From: Lingula anatina
Lineage: Eukaryota; Brachiopoda; Lingulata; Lingulida; Lingulidae
DNA length: 55,719 nt
Direction: 5' to 3'
NCBI RefSeq assembly: GCF_001039355.2
Contig: NW_019776046.1
Location: 277,758 to 333,476, forward strand
Part shown: in pieces, positions 1 through 10,700 of the stretch
Layout of the letters: the number at the start of each line of letters is the position of its first letter
Position numbering within the stretch: the first letter of the stretch is position 1
Program-made: the position numbers and the translations under genes
Notes under the pieces: model-generated
The model's database searches: none
Told to the model about the DNA's origin: nothing
What the model saw: only the letters and a program-made list of their open reading frames with translations

Positions 1-445
1 TGCCATTTGCAGCAACGGTATTTGCCCATTGCTTACTCTGGACGAAAACCTTAACGCTGCCAGATACAGAGACATTCTCCAGCAGAACCTGGAGCCGTTC
101 GGAAGAGGGATATACAGAGACAATTTTAGATTGCAACATGACAACCCAACTCTCCACACAGCCCGCTTAATTGCAGACTATATCCGACAAAACAACATTC
201 AGCTGATGCCACAGCCAGCAAGAAGCCCAGATGCAAACCCAATTGAGCACATGTGGGATGAACTTGGTCGTGCTATTCAGAGGAGAAACCCTCCCCCTGC
301 AAATCTAGATGAACTGCGAGATGCCCTTTAAGATGAATAGACCAGAATTCCTTTCCAAAAAGCTGTAACTCTAGTTCACAGTATGCCTCGCCGTCTGGCG
401 GCCATTATCCAAGCTCGGGGTGGGCATACCCGCTATTTAGATTAA
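1..445 (+). pseudogene. Tc1/mariner-type transposase, C-terminal fragment with two nonsense codons
   Basis: The reading frame entering from the window edge encodes the DDE catalytic C-terminus of a Tc1-like transposase. An LNAARYRD stretch is followed by QHDNPTLHTA, which holds the second catalytic Asp, and by SPDANPIEHMWDELGR, which holds the Glu. There are 34 residues between Asp and Glu, matching the DD34E spacing of the Tc1 group. The frame is cut by TAA at 329-331 and TAG at 338-340, then continues in the same frame with MPRRLAAIIQARGGHTRY, the usual Tc1 C-terminal ending, to a stop at 443-445. The copy is therefore inactive by point mutation rather than frameshift. The N-terminal DNA-binding half lies outside the window. 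A 3' transposon end may lie near 760-772 (TTTTGGGCAAGAGTGTA next to TA), but that is a guess. Confidence 0.9.
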
Positions 446-810
446 TAATGAACTCTGAAGATGTTTCTTAACAATTTCCCCTAATTTCATATTAATTGTC
501 AATCACAGTATAAATTTATGTTTAATTTTTCCCTTGGTACTGTTATGTAAAAAAAGTACTCTTTTTGGGGGCATGAGAAAAAATAACCTAAATAAATTAA
601 CGCTTTTTTCACATTTGCATTGGTTGTTTCTCCTTGACTTAACCTATCCTCCAGCTCCACATATTTAACAATATAAACAGTATTATTTTGGTAATATCAA
701 TAAAAATGAAAGAAACAGGGTGATATGCATCCCAAAATTTCCGTGTACCAACCATTTTGGGCAAGAGTGTATATATTACCCCGGTACATCAGACAATGCC
801 TCATCTTAGA
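446..810. other. AT-rich non-coding flank of the Tc1 remnant
   Basis: No coding frame or further repeat family is recognised here. The part up to about 772 is probably the 3' untranslated part and terminal repeat of the Tc1-like element. Confidence 0.5.
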
Positions 811-1064
811 GACCATTCCCAGAGACTATCGTACTAACTTTGGATTGAACTATCTCCAAGTGGATTCTCATTTAATTGCAATTAATTTGGGCGGCTAAGA
901 TGTCTGCCACGCCTACTGAAGCTGATAAGGGGGGGGGGGGTAATTAACTATCGTTTAGCGGTTTAGTAGGCGTACCAGACGTCTATGCCACTTTAGCTAA
1001 ACGCAATTTAACGAGAGACCCCGTAGAGATGGACCGATGCTGTTAGATCGATCTAGGAATGGGT
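811..1064 (+). mobile_element. MITE family A, copy 1 (foldback, about 250 bp)
   Basis: The element begins GACCATTCCCAGAGACTATCG and closes with its partial inverse ending GATCTAGGAATGGGT. Inside, CTGCCACGCCTACTGAAGCT is mirrored by a GTAGGCGTACCAGACGTCT arm, so nearly the whole unit folds on itself around a G-run. The same layout recurs at 2468-2694, 29200-29277, 30018-30240 and 45434-45654. No protein is encoded. This is the architecture of a non-autonomous DNA transposon with long terminal inverted repeats. Confidence 0.8.
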
Positions 1065-1240
1065 AGTACATATTGGAAACATTCTCCTGAAACTAAGGTA
1101 CCAGAAGCTGTTCGATTTATGATTTCAGATTTGCCAAGTTCAATTAATGGGCAAGGGCAGATGTTTGCAAGAATTGGATTAAATTTTTCCACGTCTGTGA
1201 TGACGAATTCCACCGCGTTAGGCAAGGCGACGGACATTGC
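1065..1240. other. Spacer between MITE copies
   Basis: Short reading frames run through here on both strands, but they extend into the neighbouring element and look like chance. Nothing is recognised. Confidence 0.4.
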
Positions 1241-1422
1241 GTGCATTCAAAACAGCGAATTAACTGCTCCGCGGATCAAGTATGGCGACCCAAATAACAG
1301 CTTGTCTCTGAATTCCTGATTAGACGCTGGATAGATTCCTCGTGTGGATAACGCAACAAGCATTCAAGTGGGACGTCCATATTTGATCCGGGGATCTGTT
1401 AGTACGCCGTTCTGAATGCGGT
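1241..1422 (+). mobile_element. MITE family B, copy 1 (about 180 bp)
   Basis: The left end GCATTCAAAACAGCG and the right end CGTTCTGAATGCGG are imperfect inverses. Inside, GATCAAGTATGGCGACCC is mirrored by GGACGTCCATATTTGATCC. Related units lie at 26453-26627 and, truncated, at 41128-41219. This is a foldback non-coding element. Confidence 0.75.
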
Positions 1423-2467
1423 TGACCCATTTCCCCTGACTCTGATTGCTGCATAACTGTTTTACAATACTCTGTGATACAATATATATACTTGGTCCAA
1501 GCATTATTTGAATACACTGAATTATCAAGGTTTTGGGGGACATAATGACAACAGTGTACTTTCGTGTCTAAAATTATGTCAGTTCTTCTGTTTTTACATT
1601 TTTTGGATTTTCTATATACATGTATATTTGAAAGTGCCAAAACTTGACCGGGTTACCAAATTGATAATGTATACTGGTTCCATGAGCAGTTAAGACATGA
1701 GTTATTATATTCGATTACTTGATGATACTAGTGAAATTTAAAAAAAAAGACTTACGAGCAATTGTTCCCAGCATTGGGTCATTTATCAGTTTTAATATTA
1801 TGGTATTGGCTCGTAAAAAGACAGGTTCATTTACTGTACCTTTTCATTTTTGGTTAATATACAAATAATCTACTAAATGAAACACATGCTAGGCTGTTCC
1901 ACACAAAATCAAGTCAAGATTGATAAAAAAATAAGAACATCTTTTTGTTTCGGGAAGCAATTCATCCCTGGCGATTTTAAATAAGATGCGATGCGACCTT
2001 TGGCAAAACACGGCCGGGTAACGTGAGAGATAGGGCAACAATCAGTGTTTGTGGCAGACGATTTCCTAGCCTGTTACAACATGTCCCATCAATTCATTGT
2101 CAACGATGTGGAAGAAAAATTGATGATATCAGCCGCGGTATTCAAAGTTTCTGAAATGTCATGTTCATTTAATATATACCAGTACATTCACCCTTGTTAT
2201 TTTGTAAGTGACCGCAAGCTGCGGCTCCTTACACGGATCACATCCTGTATGTCTTTCAAATGTCGTTTCATAGGAAGCACAAAAAACCACGCGTTTTCTG
2301 TAAACTGTAAACAACCATATCGTATAGCCACAGTCACCGACATGTTGTGCTTTCCGTATTGATATTTCGTGTTAATCTTCAAAACATTTTTTCCTGACCT
2401 ACTTCCAAGGGTCGTTGAACCAACACGTGGGCTACAAAGATCCACGTTTTAAGATGGTGTAAGACTT
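1423..2467. other. Intergenic, nothing recognised
   Basis: A roughly 105-codon plus-strand frame (2045-2362) and an overlapping minus-strand frame occur, but neither shows a known motif or convincing splice context. I see no gene. Confidence 0.4.
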
Positions 2468-2694
2468 GGTCCCCATACCTATATCGATCTAACAGGATCG
2501 ATCCATCTCCGAGGGGTTTCTCTCTCAATTGCTTTCATGTCTGGCACGCCTACTGAAGCTGCTAAACGACAACCAATTATTCCCTAGTAGGTGTGACAGA
2601 CCTCTAAGCCGCTTAAGTTGATTGCAATTTAGCGATAATCCCCTCGGAGATAGATCGATCCACAGTTACTACGATAGGGTCTGGGAATGGTCCC
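2468..2694 (-). mobile_element. MITE family A, copy 2 (reverse orientation)
   Basis: The left end GGTCCCCATACCTATATCG and the right end GATAGGGTCTGGGAATGGTC are the two family A termini in the opposite order to copy 1. GGCACGCCTACTGAAGCTGC and TAGTAGGTGTGACAGACC form the inner arms. The outer dozen bases (GGTCCCCATACC and GGGACCATTCCC) are imperfect inverses. Confidence 0.8.
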
Positions 2695-2699
2695 AATAA

Positions 2700-3830
2700 A
2701 ATAAAAAAATATCATTATCATCGGCTTAGTCATCATCAAAGGGTACCATCTACTCTCAGCAGGATTTTCATAAATCGCCATGGCCTCAATCTTGTGCCAT
2801 TTGTATACTTTGACTTTAATTTTGATTGTTTCATTTTATTTTATTGTCCACCTTTATTGTTCTTGGTCTTTCCCCCCAACGTTTTCCATTTAATTTCCCT
2901 TCCAATAGCAACCGCTGCAAAATCTCTTTTTCTATGGTACAGTCAAAATAAGTTAATTTTCTTTTCTTGATGGTGTTGAATAATGATCTTTTTATTTTTG
3001 GATTATTTCATATTTCCTCATTATTTTTGTGTTTTGCCCATGCTTTTTTAACTTCCTTCTACACATCCACATTTCAAACGTTTTTCAGTTTTTTCATCGC
3101 TGTGTTTTTTTAGTGTCCATGTCCCTGAGCTGTATAAATGTGTTGACCAGATGAAACATTTAAAATTTTAAAATTAAAATGATATACAGCCTTGGATTGA
3201 TGCCAATGCTTCTTGGTTTTAAAAATCAAACTAAGCTTCCAAATACTCATCTTCCAATTTCTATTCATTTTTTTATTTTTCTGTCCCATTCACCCCCTCC
3301 TGTTGTCATGACCAGGTACTCCATGCTTCTGACTTGCTGAATTGCTTTTTCTTCTACAGTTATGCTGGTATTATCCTCTGGAACTGTTTTTTTTTCTTTG
3401 CTCACTTCCATTTCTTTTGTCTCTACAATGTTAAATTCCATGCCGCATGCTTTTCATTTGATGCTAGTAACTCACGCAAGTCTTTTCTGTTAGCAAATCT
3501 GTATCATCTGCATATCGCAGATTATTAATGTTGATTCTTCCTATATACGCACCTTTCATATATTCGATTTCTCTGAATATTTTTTTTTTTTTCATTATAC
3601 AGGTTGAATAAATTTGGTGAGAGCACAACTCTACCGTACCCTTTTCTTCATTTTGAATTCATGCTCTGTTTTTACTGCTGCTGTCTGTTTCCAAGAAAGT
3701 TTGACACGATTTATAGGTCTTTATTATTTATCCCAATGTCAGATAGACCTTTAATCATCTTTGAATGCTTTACTCACAAAATAAAATAAATAAGATAAAA
3801 TAAAGTTAAATATAACTGTACATAGAATAT
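2700..3830 (-). pseudogene. Decayed LINE-type retrotransposon, reverse transcriptase C-terminal half (antisense)
   Basis: Read on the minus strand, the segment retains pieces of a non-LTR retrotransposon reverse transcriptase scattered over several frames. At 3487-3540 the antisense codons give NINNLRYADDTDLL. Its YADD is the catalytic box C motif of reverse transcriptases, encoded by the complement of 3503-3514. Upstream on that strand (about 3600-3650) a stretch resembles the region before the box (SPNLFNLY). Downstream (about 3100-3150) comes LYSSGTWTLKKHS, matching the LYGSETWTL block common in animal LINE proteins, then NEE and EGKLNGKR-like remnants near 2880-3010. Many stops and frameshifts show it is long dead. 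The LINE clade cannot be fixed by eye. Confidence 0.7.
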
Positions 3831-4300
3831 GAACACATTGCATACTTTCAGCCATGTTCTTTCGTGCATGGGTGTTAAAATCCGACACGATCTTTGTTTA
3901 ATTGTTTTACCACTGACTTCTTCGAACATCGTGTCTTTTAAGGATATCACAAGCCCGATGACATTGAAAGTCCATTAACTATAGGCTTGTAAATGTTACC
4001 TCTCTTTCTACGCACATTTAGTTTCTATATGGATAACCTATTTTTTGTCACGCTAGTAAGCTTAGATTGTGTAAGCTCTTGCTTCCTAACTCCCTCGTGA
4101 CCAGCTAGCTATCACAATGACAATAGAAAAACTTACGTAAAGGAGCAAATAAAGAGGCGGAGGTGTATGGAGTAAAAATAAACACACCCATTCTTCTCGC
4201 GCAAATGTCTCATATCTGACACGCAATATTCGAAAGAATTGAATGATGGTGGCGGTGGTGGTGGTGGTGATAACGGGGAGGGGGGGGGGAGGGGGGGTCA
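3831..4300. other. Intergenic, nothing recognised
   Basis: Low-complexity GGT and G runs lie at about 4247-4298. No coding signal is seen. Confidence 0.4.
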
Positions 4301-4464
4301 GGGGCAGATCCAGAGATATTTTCTTACAGTCTTCCAAATTATCTTTATTGATCCATCCTCCATTTTGACCGTCTTCCGATAGAAAAATTTAGATACCCGT
4401 CAATGTTAATTTGAAAATCTGACCGTCTTCAGGAAGACCCAGAAGGCGGCCTCAATTCGCCCCC
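4301..4464 (+). mobile_element. MITE family D, copy 1 (about 165 bp)
   Basis: The unit starts GGGGCAGATCCAGAGATATT and ends CTCAATTCGCCCC, so the tips are inverse GGGGCGGAT-like sequences. GACCGTCTTCCGATAG and GACCGTCTTCAGGAAGACCC lie inside. Four more copies are at 10533-10702, 20950-21114, 22521-22684 (reverse) and 37044-37141 (reverse, truncated). It is non-coding. Confidence 0.8.
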
Positions 4465-4720
4465 GGGGGGGGGGGAGGGTCCACTAGGATATATTCGAGG
4501 CGCTGTTTGGTCAAGTGGAATTTGAATTGACATTTTGAAGGTGCTACATGTATAAGACACTTCCAGCAGCGCCAGAATACATAAACATGAAAAAACTTAA
4601 GAGGGGGCGTTTTGCCTTTAACATGTAGCTGATTGAACCAGAACGATACCAATGAAGGGTAAAAGGGTCCTGCCGACAGATGGATGAAATAAAAAGTTCA
4701 AGTCGTTGTAATAAGTTATG

Positions 4721-4856
4721 AAAGAACCGCCCTTTTGTCAGGAAAAGGTCCATTCTGAGTAAAGTTTGGTCTAGGTGCACCAAAGTTTCATTGTAAAAAG
4801 TTCTCATTTTCGGAAAAAGACCCCCCCTCTTTTTCGAAATGGCTGCATACGGGCCT
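4721..4856 (+). mobile_element. MITE family F, copy 1 (partial)
   Basis: Runs from AAAGAACCGCCCTTTTGTC through GGTCCATTCTGAGTAAAGTT to GCTGCATACGGGCCT. It matches 31261-31420 and 44974-45127, which share the order: CCGCCCTTTTT, GGTCCACT, TAGGT, CAGAAAAA, GAAATTGCTGGC. The tip GGCCCGTAGC is inverted at the two ends in the fuller copies. Confidence 0.7.
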
Positions 4857-4859
4857 TCA

Positions 4860-4912
4860 AACTTTTTCAATATTAAGCTGTTGATTGAAGAAATTTCTTC
4901 ATTCTTAAAACT
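4860..4912 (+). repeat. Single arm related to the intronic hairpin at 47337-47473
   Basis: TTTCAATATTAAGCTGTTGA followed by TTGAAGAAAT..CTTCATT matches the right arm of the long hairpin in intron 2 of the carboxypeptidase gene. Only one arm is present here, directly after family F copy 1. Confidence 0.6.
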
Positions 4913-5546
4913 TAACCAACTGATGAAATTCTTCTCTGTATATTTGAATGTTCGATGCAAAGCTCTGCCAGCGAATTCTTGTGGATGCAGTGCGACGTAT
5001 TGCAAGCGAGAAAACCAAACTAAATCACAAGGCTGACCACAGTTAATATCCAGCTTTATTCAACTTTTAGTGCATGAAACACTGTTTCAACAACCCAATA
5101 AAACACGACAAGGTAAACTTTTGACGGGGGTCCTTTCAATGATTGGTTCGTGTTCAAAAAGTGGTAATACATCTTAATCAGCGATATCGTACTCTGTCAG
5201 CATCTGTCGTTTTTGACAGCAAAAAGGTTTTGGTTCAATCAGTTAGATCTGTCAGTGTCTTGATACTACATATTAAACAAGATTATCGTAGACAGGGCAT
5301 TTTTTCGAGTCAATTTGTTCCAGTCTCTCCTGGGTAATATACACAGCTGTGGACATATTTCATAACTACCTCATCAGTTTAAGATTGATTTTGTGTCTTC
5401 CAGTTAAAGGTTACTGCCCATATGTGCGTCTATGATGTGCGTTCACGCACGTGGGTCTGTGTGCACATGTTTGTGCATGTGCACATGATCCTACAGGCGT
5501 GCTAAATATGTGCATGCGAACGCTTGTGTTTCGGCAAACGCATCTG
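4913..5546. other. Intergenic, nothing recognised
   Basis: No coding exon seen. A stretch at about 5415-5510 is rich in alternating GTGCACATG-type sequence. Confidence 0.4.
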
Positions 5547-5695
5547 GGCCCCGTTACTCGAAAGCATCGGGCATTGCGACCGAACGCAAGCGTCTCGATT
5601 CCATAATTTGCCCATACTCGCCCCATACGAATACACTGTAGCCTCTATGTGATATCGCTATTCGCCATGCGCGATGCTTTCGAGTTACGGGGCTC
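5547..5695. mobile_element. Short inverted-repeat element with 29-bp arms
   Basis: The left arm GCCCCGTTACTCGAAAGCAT at about 5548 is inverted at about 5664-5694 (GATGCTTTCGAGTTACGGGG). The arms are nearly identical, flank about 85 bp of non-coding DNA and are C/G-tipped, as in a small MITE. No second copy was seen in the window. Confidence 0.6.
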
Positions 5696-6640
5696 TGATT
5701 CCATTTCAGTCTGTGTGCCCTTTTCTGAATGCGTCTTTGATTAAATATGCGTGGTGTGTAGGGGATGCGGTATACATTGATTAGTCAAACAGATCTGATT
5801 ACCTCATAAAAGAGATCAAATACCATTTTATAACGGTGTAATCTTAGATATAAATCTTATCTAAACACCAATGATTCTGAAGAAGCAAAATATCAACGAT
5901 TCCTTATGGATGGTGTGATCACTTTTCTTGCATTGGTGTATGTTACTACCGGTAGAATTGCCTATCATCAAACAAACGTTGAAAAAGATCATTCGGATTG
6001 AATTAGCATCTTGTGGGTAAGTTCAGGCAGTTTCAATTTTAACAACTTTGCAATTGCATTAATATGTCGATAACAGCATGTCGCACAAATTTACAGGTAA
6101 AGAAAGTGAAAATGAAAACGACAGCCAACACTTGAGAAAAAAAAAAGATCCATGGACCTTATTCGATTTCTTGTGAAGAAATAGATTCACTGTGATCAAA
6201 TATAACCTTGAGTGGAGACCAGATCAATACTGCATGGCTTTAGCTTTTACTTACCAGCGAAAACGGATAGAAGTCAAACCCTTGTGACCCATGTCACTTA
6301 TCAATAAAGGGAAATTAAATCCCAAGCAATAACCTTCTGTTTTTAAGATAATAACTTAGAAAGCTCAATATTGAATTTGCCAAAAACACTGATTCAATAA
6401 TGATCCTTATGTTATAAACGATTCCATTTGTTTTAGTCTGTCTTATTTTAGTCTTCATTGTTATTTGATTCATGCAACTAATGAAAATGAATTAGGAAAA
6501 CACGATTCACTCTAAAATGCCAGGACGTGGAAATAAATGAGTTTCAAGTGTTGATTACAAGAACAGAATATATATAATGAAATATGATTCACATCATTCT
6601 AAGTTAAAAGCCCAAAATTACAGAATAAAATTTGGAGAAA
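5696..6640. other. Intergenic, nothing recognised
   Basis: AT-rich sequence with no convincing exon, RNA gene or repeat family. Confidence 0.4.
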
Positions 6641-6649
6641 AAATAAGAC

Positions 6650-7140
6650 GGCCGGACTTCTTGCCAGTCTCTTCTTTTTCCTCACCGATTTTTACCTACG
6701 CCAAGGAGATTATGTTTTCACCCCTGTTTGTCTTTCTGTCTTTCTGTCTGTCTGTCTGTTTGTTTGTCATCAACATAACTCAAAAAGTTATGGATGAATT
6801 TCGATGGAATTTTCAGGGTAGGTCAGAAATGGATTAAATTAGAAGTATTAGTTTTTGGTGGTGATCCGGATCAATAATCTATCAATAATCCATAATCAAA
6901 AATAAAAAACTAAGTTATGGACCGATTTCGATGAAATTTTCAGGAACTGTCAGTAGTGGGCGAAGGAACAGATGATTAGTTTTTTGGTGGATCAATAATC
7001 AATCAATAATGAATCAATAATCAATGATCAAAGATAAAAAAAAATTAAGTCATTATAGAATGAAAATTTAGGGGTGAAACGGCATTGGGTGGACACTTTG
7101 CTGCCTTGAAGGAGGTCTGCGCTCTCGGAGTGCTTTTTTG

Positions 7141-7190
<50 letters not shown>
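6650..7190. repeat. Decayed dispersed repeat plus (TTA)n microsatellite
   Basis: The segment has a CTGTCTGTCTGTCTGTTTGT tract, then two similar blocks (about 6775-6830 and 6910-6955) each reading AGTTATGGA.G.ATTTCGATG and AATTTTCAGG, then short repeats of ATCAATAATC. It closes with GGAGGTCTGCGCTCTCGGAG and a TTA microsatellite (7141-7188). The combination resembles a dispersed repeat I associate with many aquatic animal genomes, but I cannot name its class. A plus-strand open frame here (6577-6837) is a product of the repeat. Confidence 0.5.
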
Positions 7191-7470
7191 ATTTATTAAA
7201 ACAATAAAAATTATCAAAATAATTATGACATTATTAACTGGATGCATACATGCTCTACATGTGGTGGACGATCTTGCTATATATACACGTGCGCTTTGGA
7301 TAGATATGGTCATTTATTTGTCTACCCTTCCAAAAGTCAATATCTAAGGAGACTCCTGCGTGCAAGTAGGTATATTCTACTGCCGTGATGTTTACGTTAA
7401 GTAATGAAGATTGTACTACCTGGCATCCCCATACCTATGTTTAAAAACAACGCACAGCGTTCGCATTGTC

Positions 7471-7540
7471 TGACGTCACCAGCTGCCGGCCAATAACAGC
7501 AAAAATGCCGCGACATCGATCGTATCTCCTCATATAAATA
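7471..7540 (+). promoter_or_regulatory. Core promoter of the RGK GTPase gene: CRE, E-box, CCAAT, TATA
   Basis: A full palindromic cAMP-response element TGACGTCA (7471-7478) is followed by an E-box CAGCTG (7480-7485), a CCAAT box (7490-7494) and a TATA-like TATAAATA (7533-7540). Order and spacing fit a focused promoter, with transcription starting near 7565 and a 5' leader of about 225 nt before the ATG at 7790. The leader contains short upstream ATGs near 7600-7612. CRE control would suit an RGK gene, because vertebrate members are transcriptionally induced by growth or activity signals. That link is inference. Confidence 0.65.
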
Positions 7541-7789
7541 CTTAGTCAGCGATTATTTGATCTAAGTCGAATACAATATTGCCTAGTGTAAATATTTTAT
7601 GTGTGCTGCATGCAGATATTACCTAGAGTTTCTCTGGGCTATTCTGTAATTGCCACGGTTATTCATCAAGTGAGAGAAACTTCAAGACAGTATCTGCCGT
7701 GTTGAGCTGTATCATTTAGAACGACAAAGAAGCCGTTTTCGTACTCAAAGACCCAGTCGCACCGTACTCACTCACTGCCCCTGATCATC

Positions 7790-10700
7790 ATGAGAGGAGA
7801 TGCGAAGCGCACGCTTTCGACGCCTGTGGCAATACCTGAGAAACACCAATTCCATCACAGTCACACCGTCGGTGAAATTTCGACAGGTAATGGAACTGAT
7901 GATTGCGGAGGTAACCTTTCTCCTACGGAAGCCGCCAGCGACGTCAATAGCAATAAACCACCGCAGCGTAGGGCGCCCAGTTTGAAATACTGCAGCTCTA
8001 AGTACCTTTACTCGGCCCAGGTTCAAACTGATATGGCGAGAACCAGCGGTGGAACCAGTCCCAACTCACCCGTATCATCAGGGCTTTATTTCCCTCACTC
8101 TTTATCCCCAATACGCTCTCGTGCGAATTCAGAAAATAAAAAGGACTGGCGCCCACGGGATGGCGACACTTCCTTCTCTCCTAACCCACGCCCCAGAACG
8201 TGGAGCATGCCGGCAAAACACTGCCGCCGACGCGGCCAATCGGCGGACGAACCCCTGCCACCGGCCGTGTGTGCCATTCCGGAGTACGCAGGGAACGGTC
8301 AACTTCAGCGCGTGCGATCGTTTACTTTGTCGTCAAAGGGCCTGAAAAATAGAGGGGACTCCTACAAGAAAAAGACCACCGGCAGCAACCAGAGCATGGG
8401 GCAGTTGGACAATTTCTGCTCTCTCGTCACAGAGGAGGAGTTCCGCCAGCGCACCTCCAGTGTAAATTCCCAAGGAAGTTTGACGCACAGAAGTTGCGGA
8501 AGCGGCTCGAGCGAGTTTCGCCCGTCCTACAAAGTGGTGATCTTTGGCGCCGGGGATGTGGGCAGAACGTCCCTCACGAGACAATTTATGACCTCAGAAT
8601 ACATGGGGGCCTTCGACGCGAGTTTTGGTAAGTTCTACTTCTTTCGTGTTTCTTCGCGTTTTGTAGGGTACGCTGTGATAAAGCAGCTTCTGATCGGAGA
8701 CCACATTTTCAAAAAATATCATATATTTTTCTTTTAATATTCTCAATTACAATATAAAATTATATGTAAGGCCGTGTGAATGTAAGCGGAATAGAGTGCA
8801 TGTATTCACGCGCGTTAGCGCGTATCCTTATCTAGCCTCGGGATTTTCGTTCCATTTCCTGTAACTGCCTCTTCTCAAGGAAAATATCCATTTGCCACTC
8901 TGTCGGGTAGATAAAAGATAAAAGCTAGTGTTCACTCAATCATTTTCATCTGGTTAATTACCATTCTTAGGTAAGAAAATTCCACTTTGGCATTTAGAGT
9001 GAATGTCACGTTAAGATTGTATTGATTGGTGGACATGGAAAGAAGCGCGGGGGGTCCATTGGGTTTGACATTCCATTCTGTCCTATGAATTACATTTGCC
9101 TTTTTTATCCTATGGGGAAACAGGTTTCAGTCAGGAATCAAGCATATGTTTGATGTGACGTGCAAAATCTCTTTTTGGTGTGTATAAAAAGTTGGCCTAA
9201 AATGAAGATATAAATGTACTAGCGTGTCTCTAATTCCTTAGTTAATCGTATTGAGATAGTCGGTGCTTATTGAACAAAAGGTACATGCATGTCTCTGACA
9301 GATACATTTATCTTTTTTTATTAAATAGGCACCAATGCTCAAGCTGCTAAACTCTTTTTTTAGTTTTCTAACTAGCATCACACCTGTGTGGCAAATACAG
9401 CCCCTCCTTGAACTAGTATCAACCCATTTGATCCTAATTGCAACAGCGGGAACACGATTTAGCGGTGCTTTGAAGTTAGGGCTGTTTTGTCCAGAAGTCA
9501 AATTCATCATGAAATGAAAGAATGTGTACATGAGAAACACGCAGATTTTGTGGACTTTCTTTGCCCCCTTCCCCCCCTCCCCCCCCCCCCCCCCACACAC
9601 ACACTCAGAGAAACCCCACTACACTATGCTCAGCTTTTCGTATTCCTGGTAGAAACGAGCGGTTCAATTTAGAGTGCTTTCTTAGGCAAATTAAGTACTT
9701 TCTTAAATCAGACCCCTGATGTAGGTTTCTAACCATAATTATATATAAAAGACCAGTCCAACACAAGATATTTTACCTCAATTACAGAATAATGGCGCTT
9801 GGCTTAGCAACTAAGAGATTGGAATGGCTTAATTCCTACGATTAGATGCGTTAACCGCAGGTCTTAAGTTTAAGTTAAGTGTTGACAGGATCGCCTTTTC
9901 GTAACGACTGATGTAATATACATGTATATGCTGAAGTACAAATATATAGATAAGTAGGTTTCGTAAGTCGAAATTAGTTTTTTCTTGTCGAAGACTGTCA
10001 GCAAACAAGGTACTTGTCGCCTTTCGATATTAATGGCACTGTCTCAATGGCCCAAGTTATGTAATCCTCGTGCGACATTAATCAATAGATGTGGATTTCG
10101 TAAGCCCGATTTTATTAAATATCTCCGCGTCAATAACTGAAAATGGAAGACGGTGCTCAGATATCAGTTTCGTTAATGCCAATGTTGATTAAAATTGATG
10201 ACACATTGATTAATCTGATACCTTACTTTTAATTCCATTTTTATTACACAATGGCGCCTTCGCCGGATCGTGTGCACCTAGGCAAAGAATGACATTTCAC
10301 AAGAAAATAGGCGGTTGTGCTGAAACTCCATCGTTTTTCACATTTGACATTACTGTATTTAGCAAACTAATCATTTGGTCGTTCTTATATTGACGTATCT
10401 TTTTCATGGGTGTTGAAGGTGTGACATATATATACGGCATCTATCATTAACAAGTGCCTATATAAGTTGCGTCTGCATGGTGTATGTACTAATAAAGAAA
10501 CTGCTATTAGTATGAGTGCGTTGTAAATTGCAGGGGTAGATTCAGAGATATTTTCTGACAGTCGATCTTCCACATTATCTTTGTTGATCCATCCTCCATT
10601 TTTTGACCGTCTTCCGACAGAAAAAATAGCTACTCGTCAATGTAAAAATTTAGAAATTTGACCGTCTTCCGGAAGACCGAGAAGACCGCCTCAATCCGCC

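Noticed and set aside
1059-1319. 86-codon open frame
   Set aside because: It begins in the end of one MITE and runs into another, so it is not a gene.
2045-2445. Overlapping open frames on both strands
   Set aside because: No motif in either; open frames of this size are expected in this much non-coding DNA.
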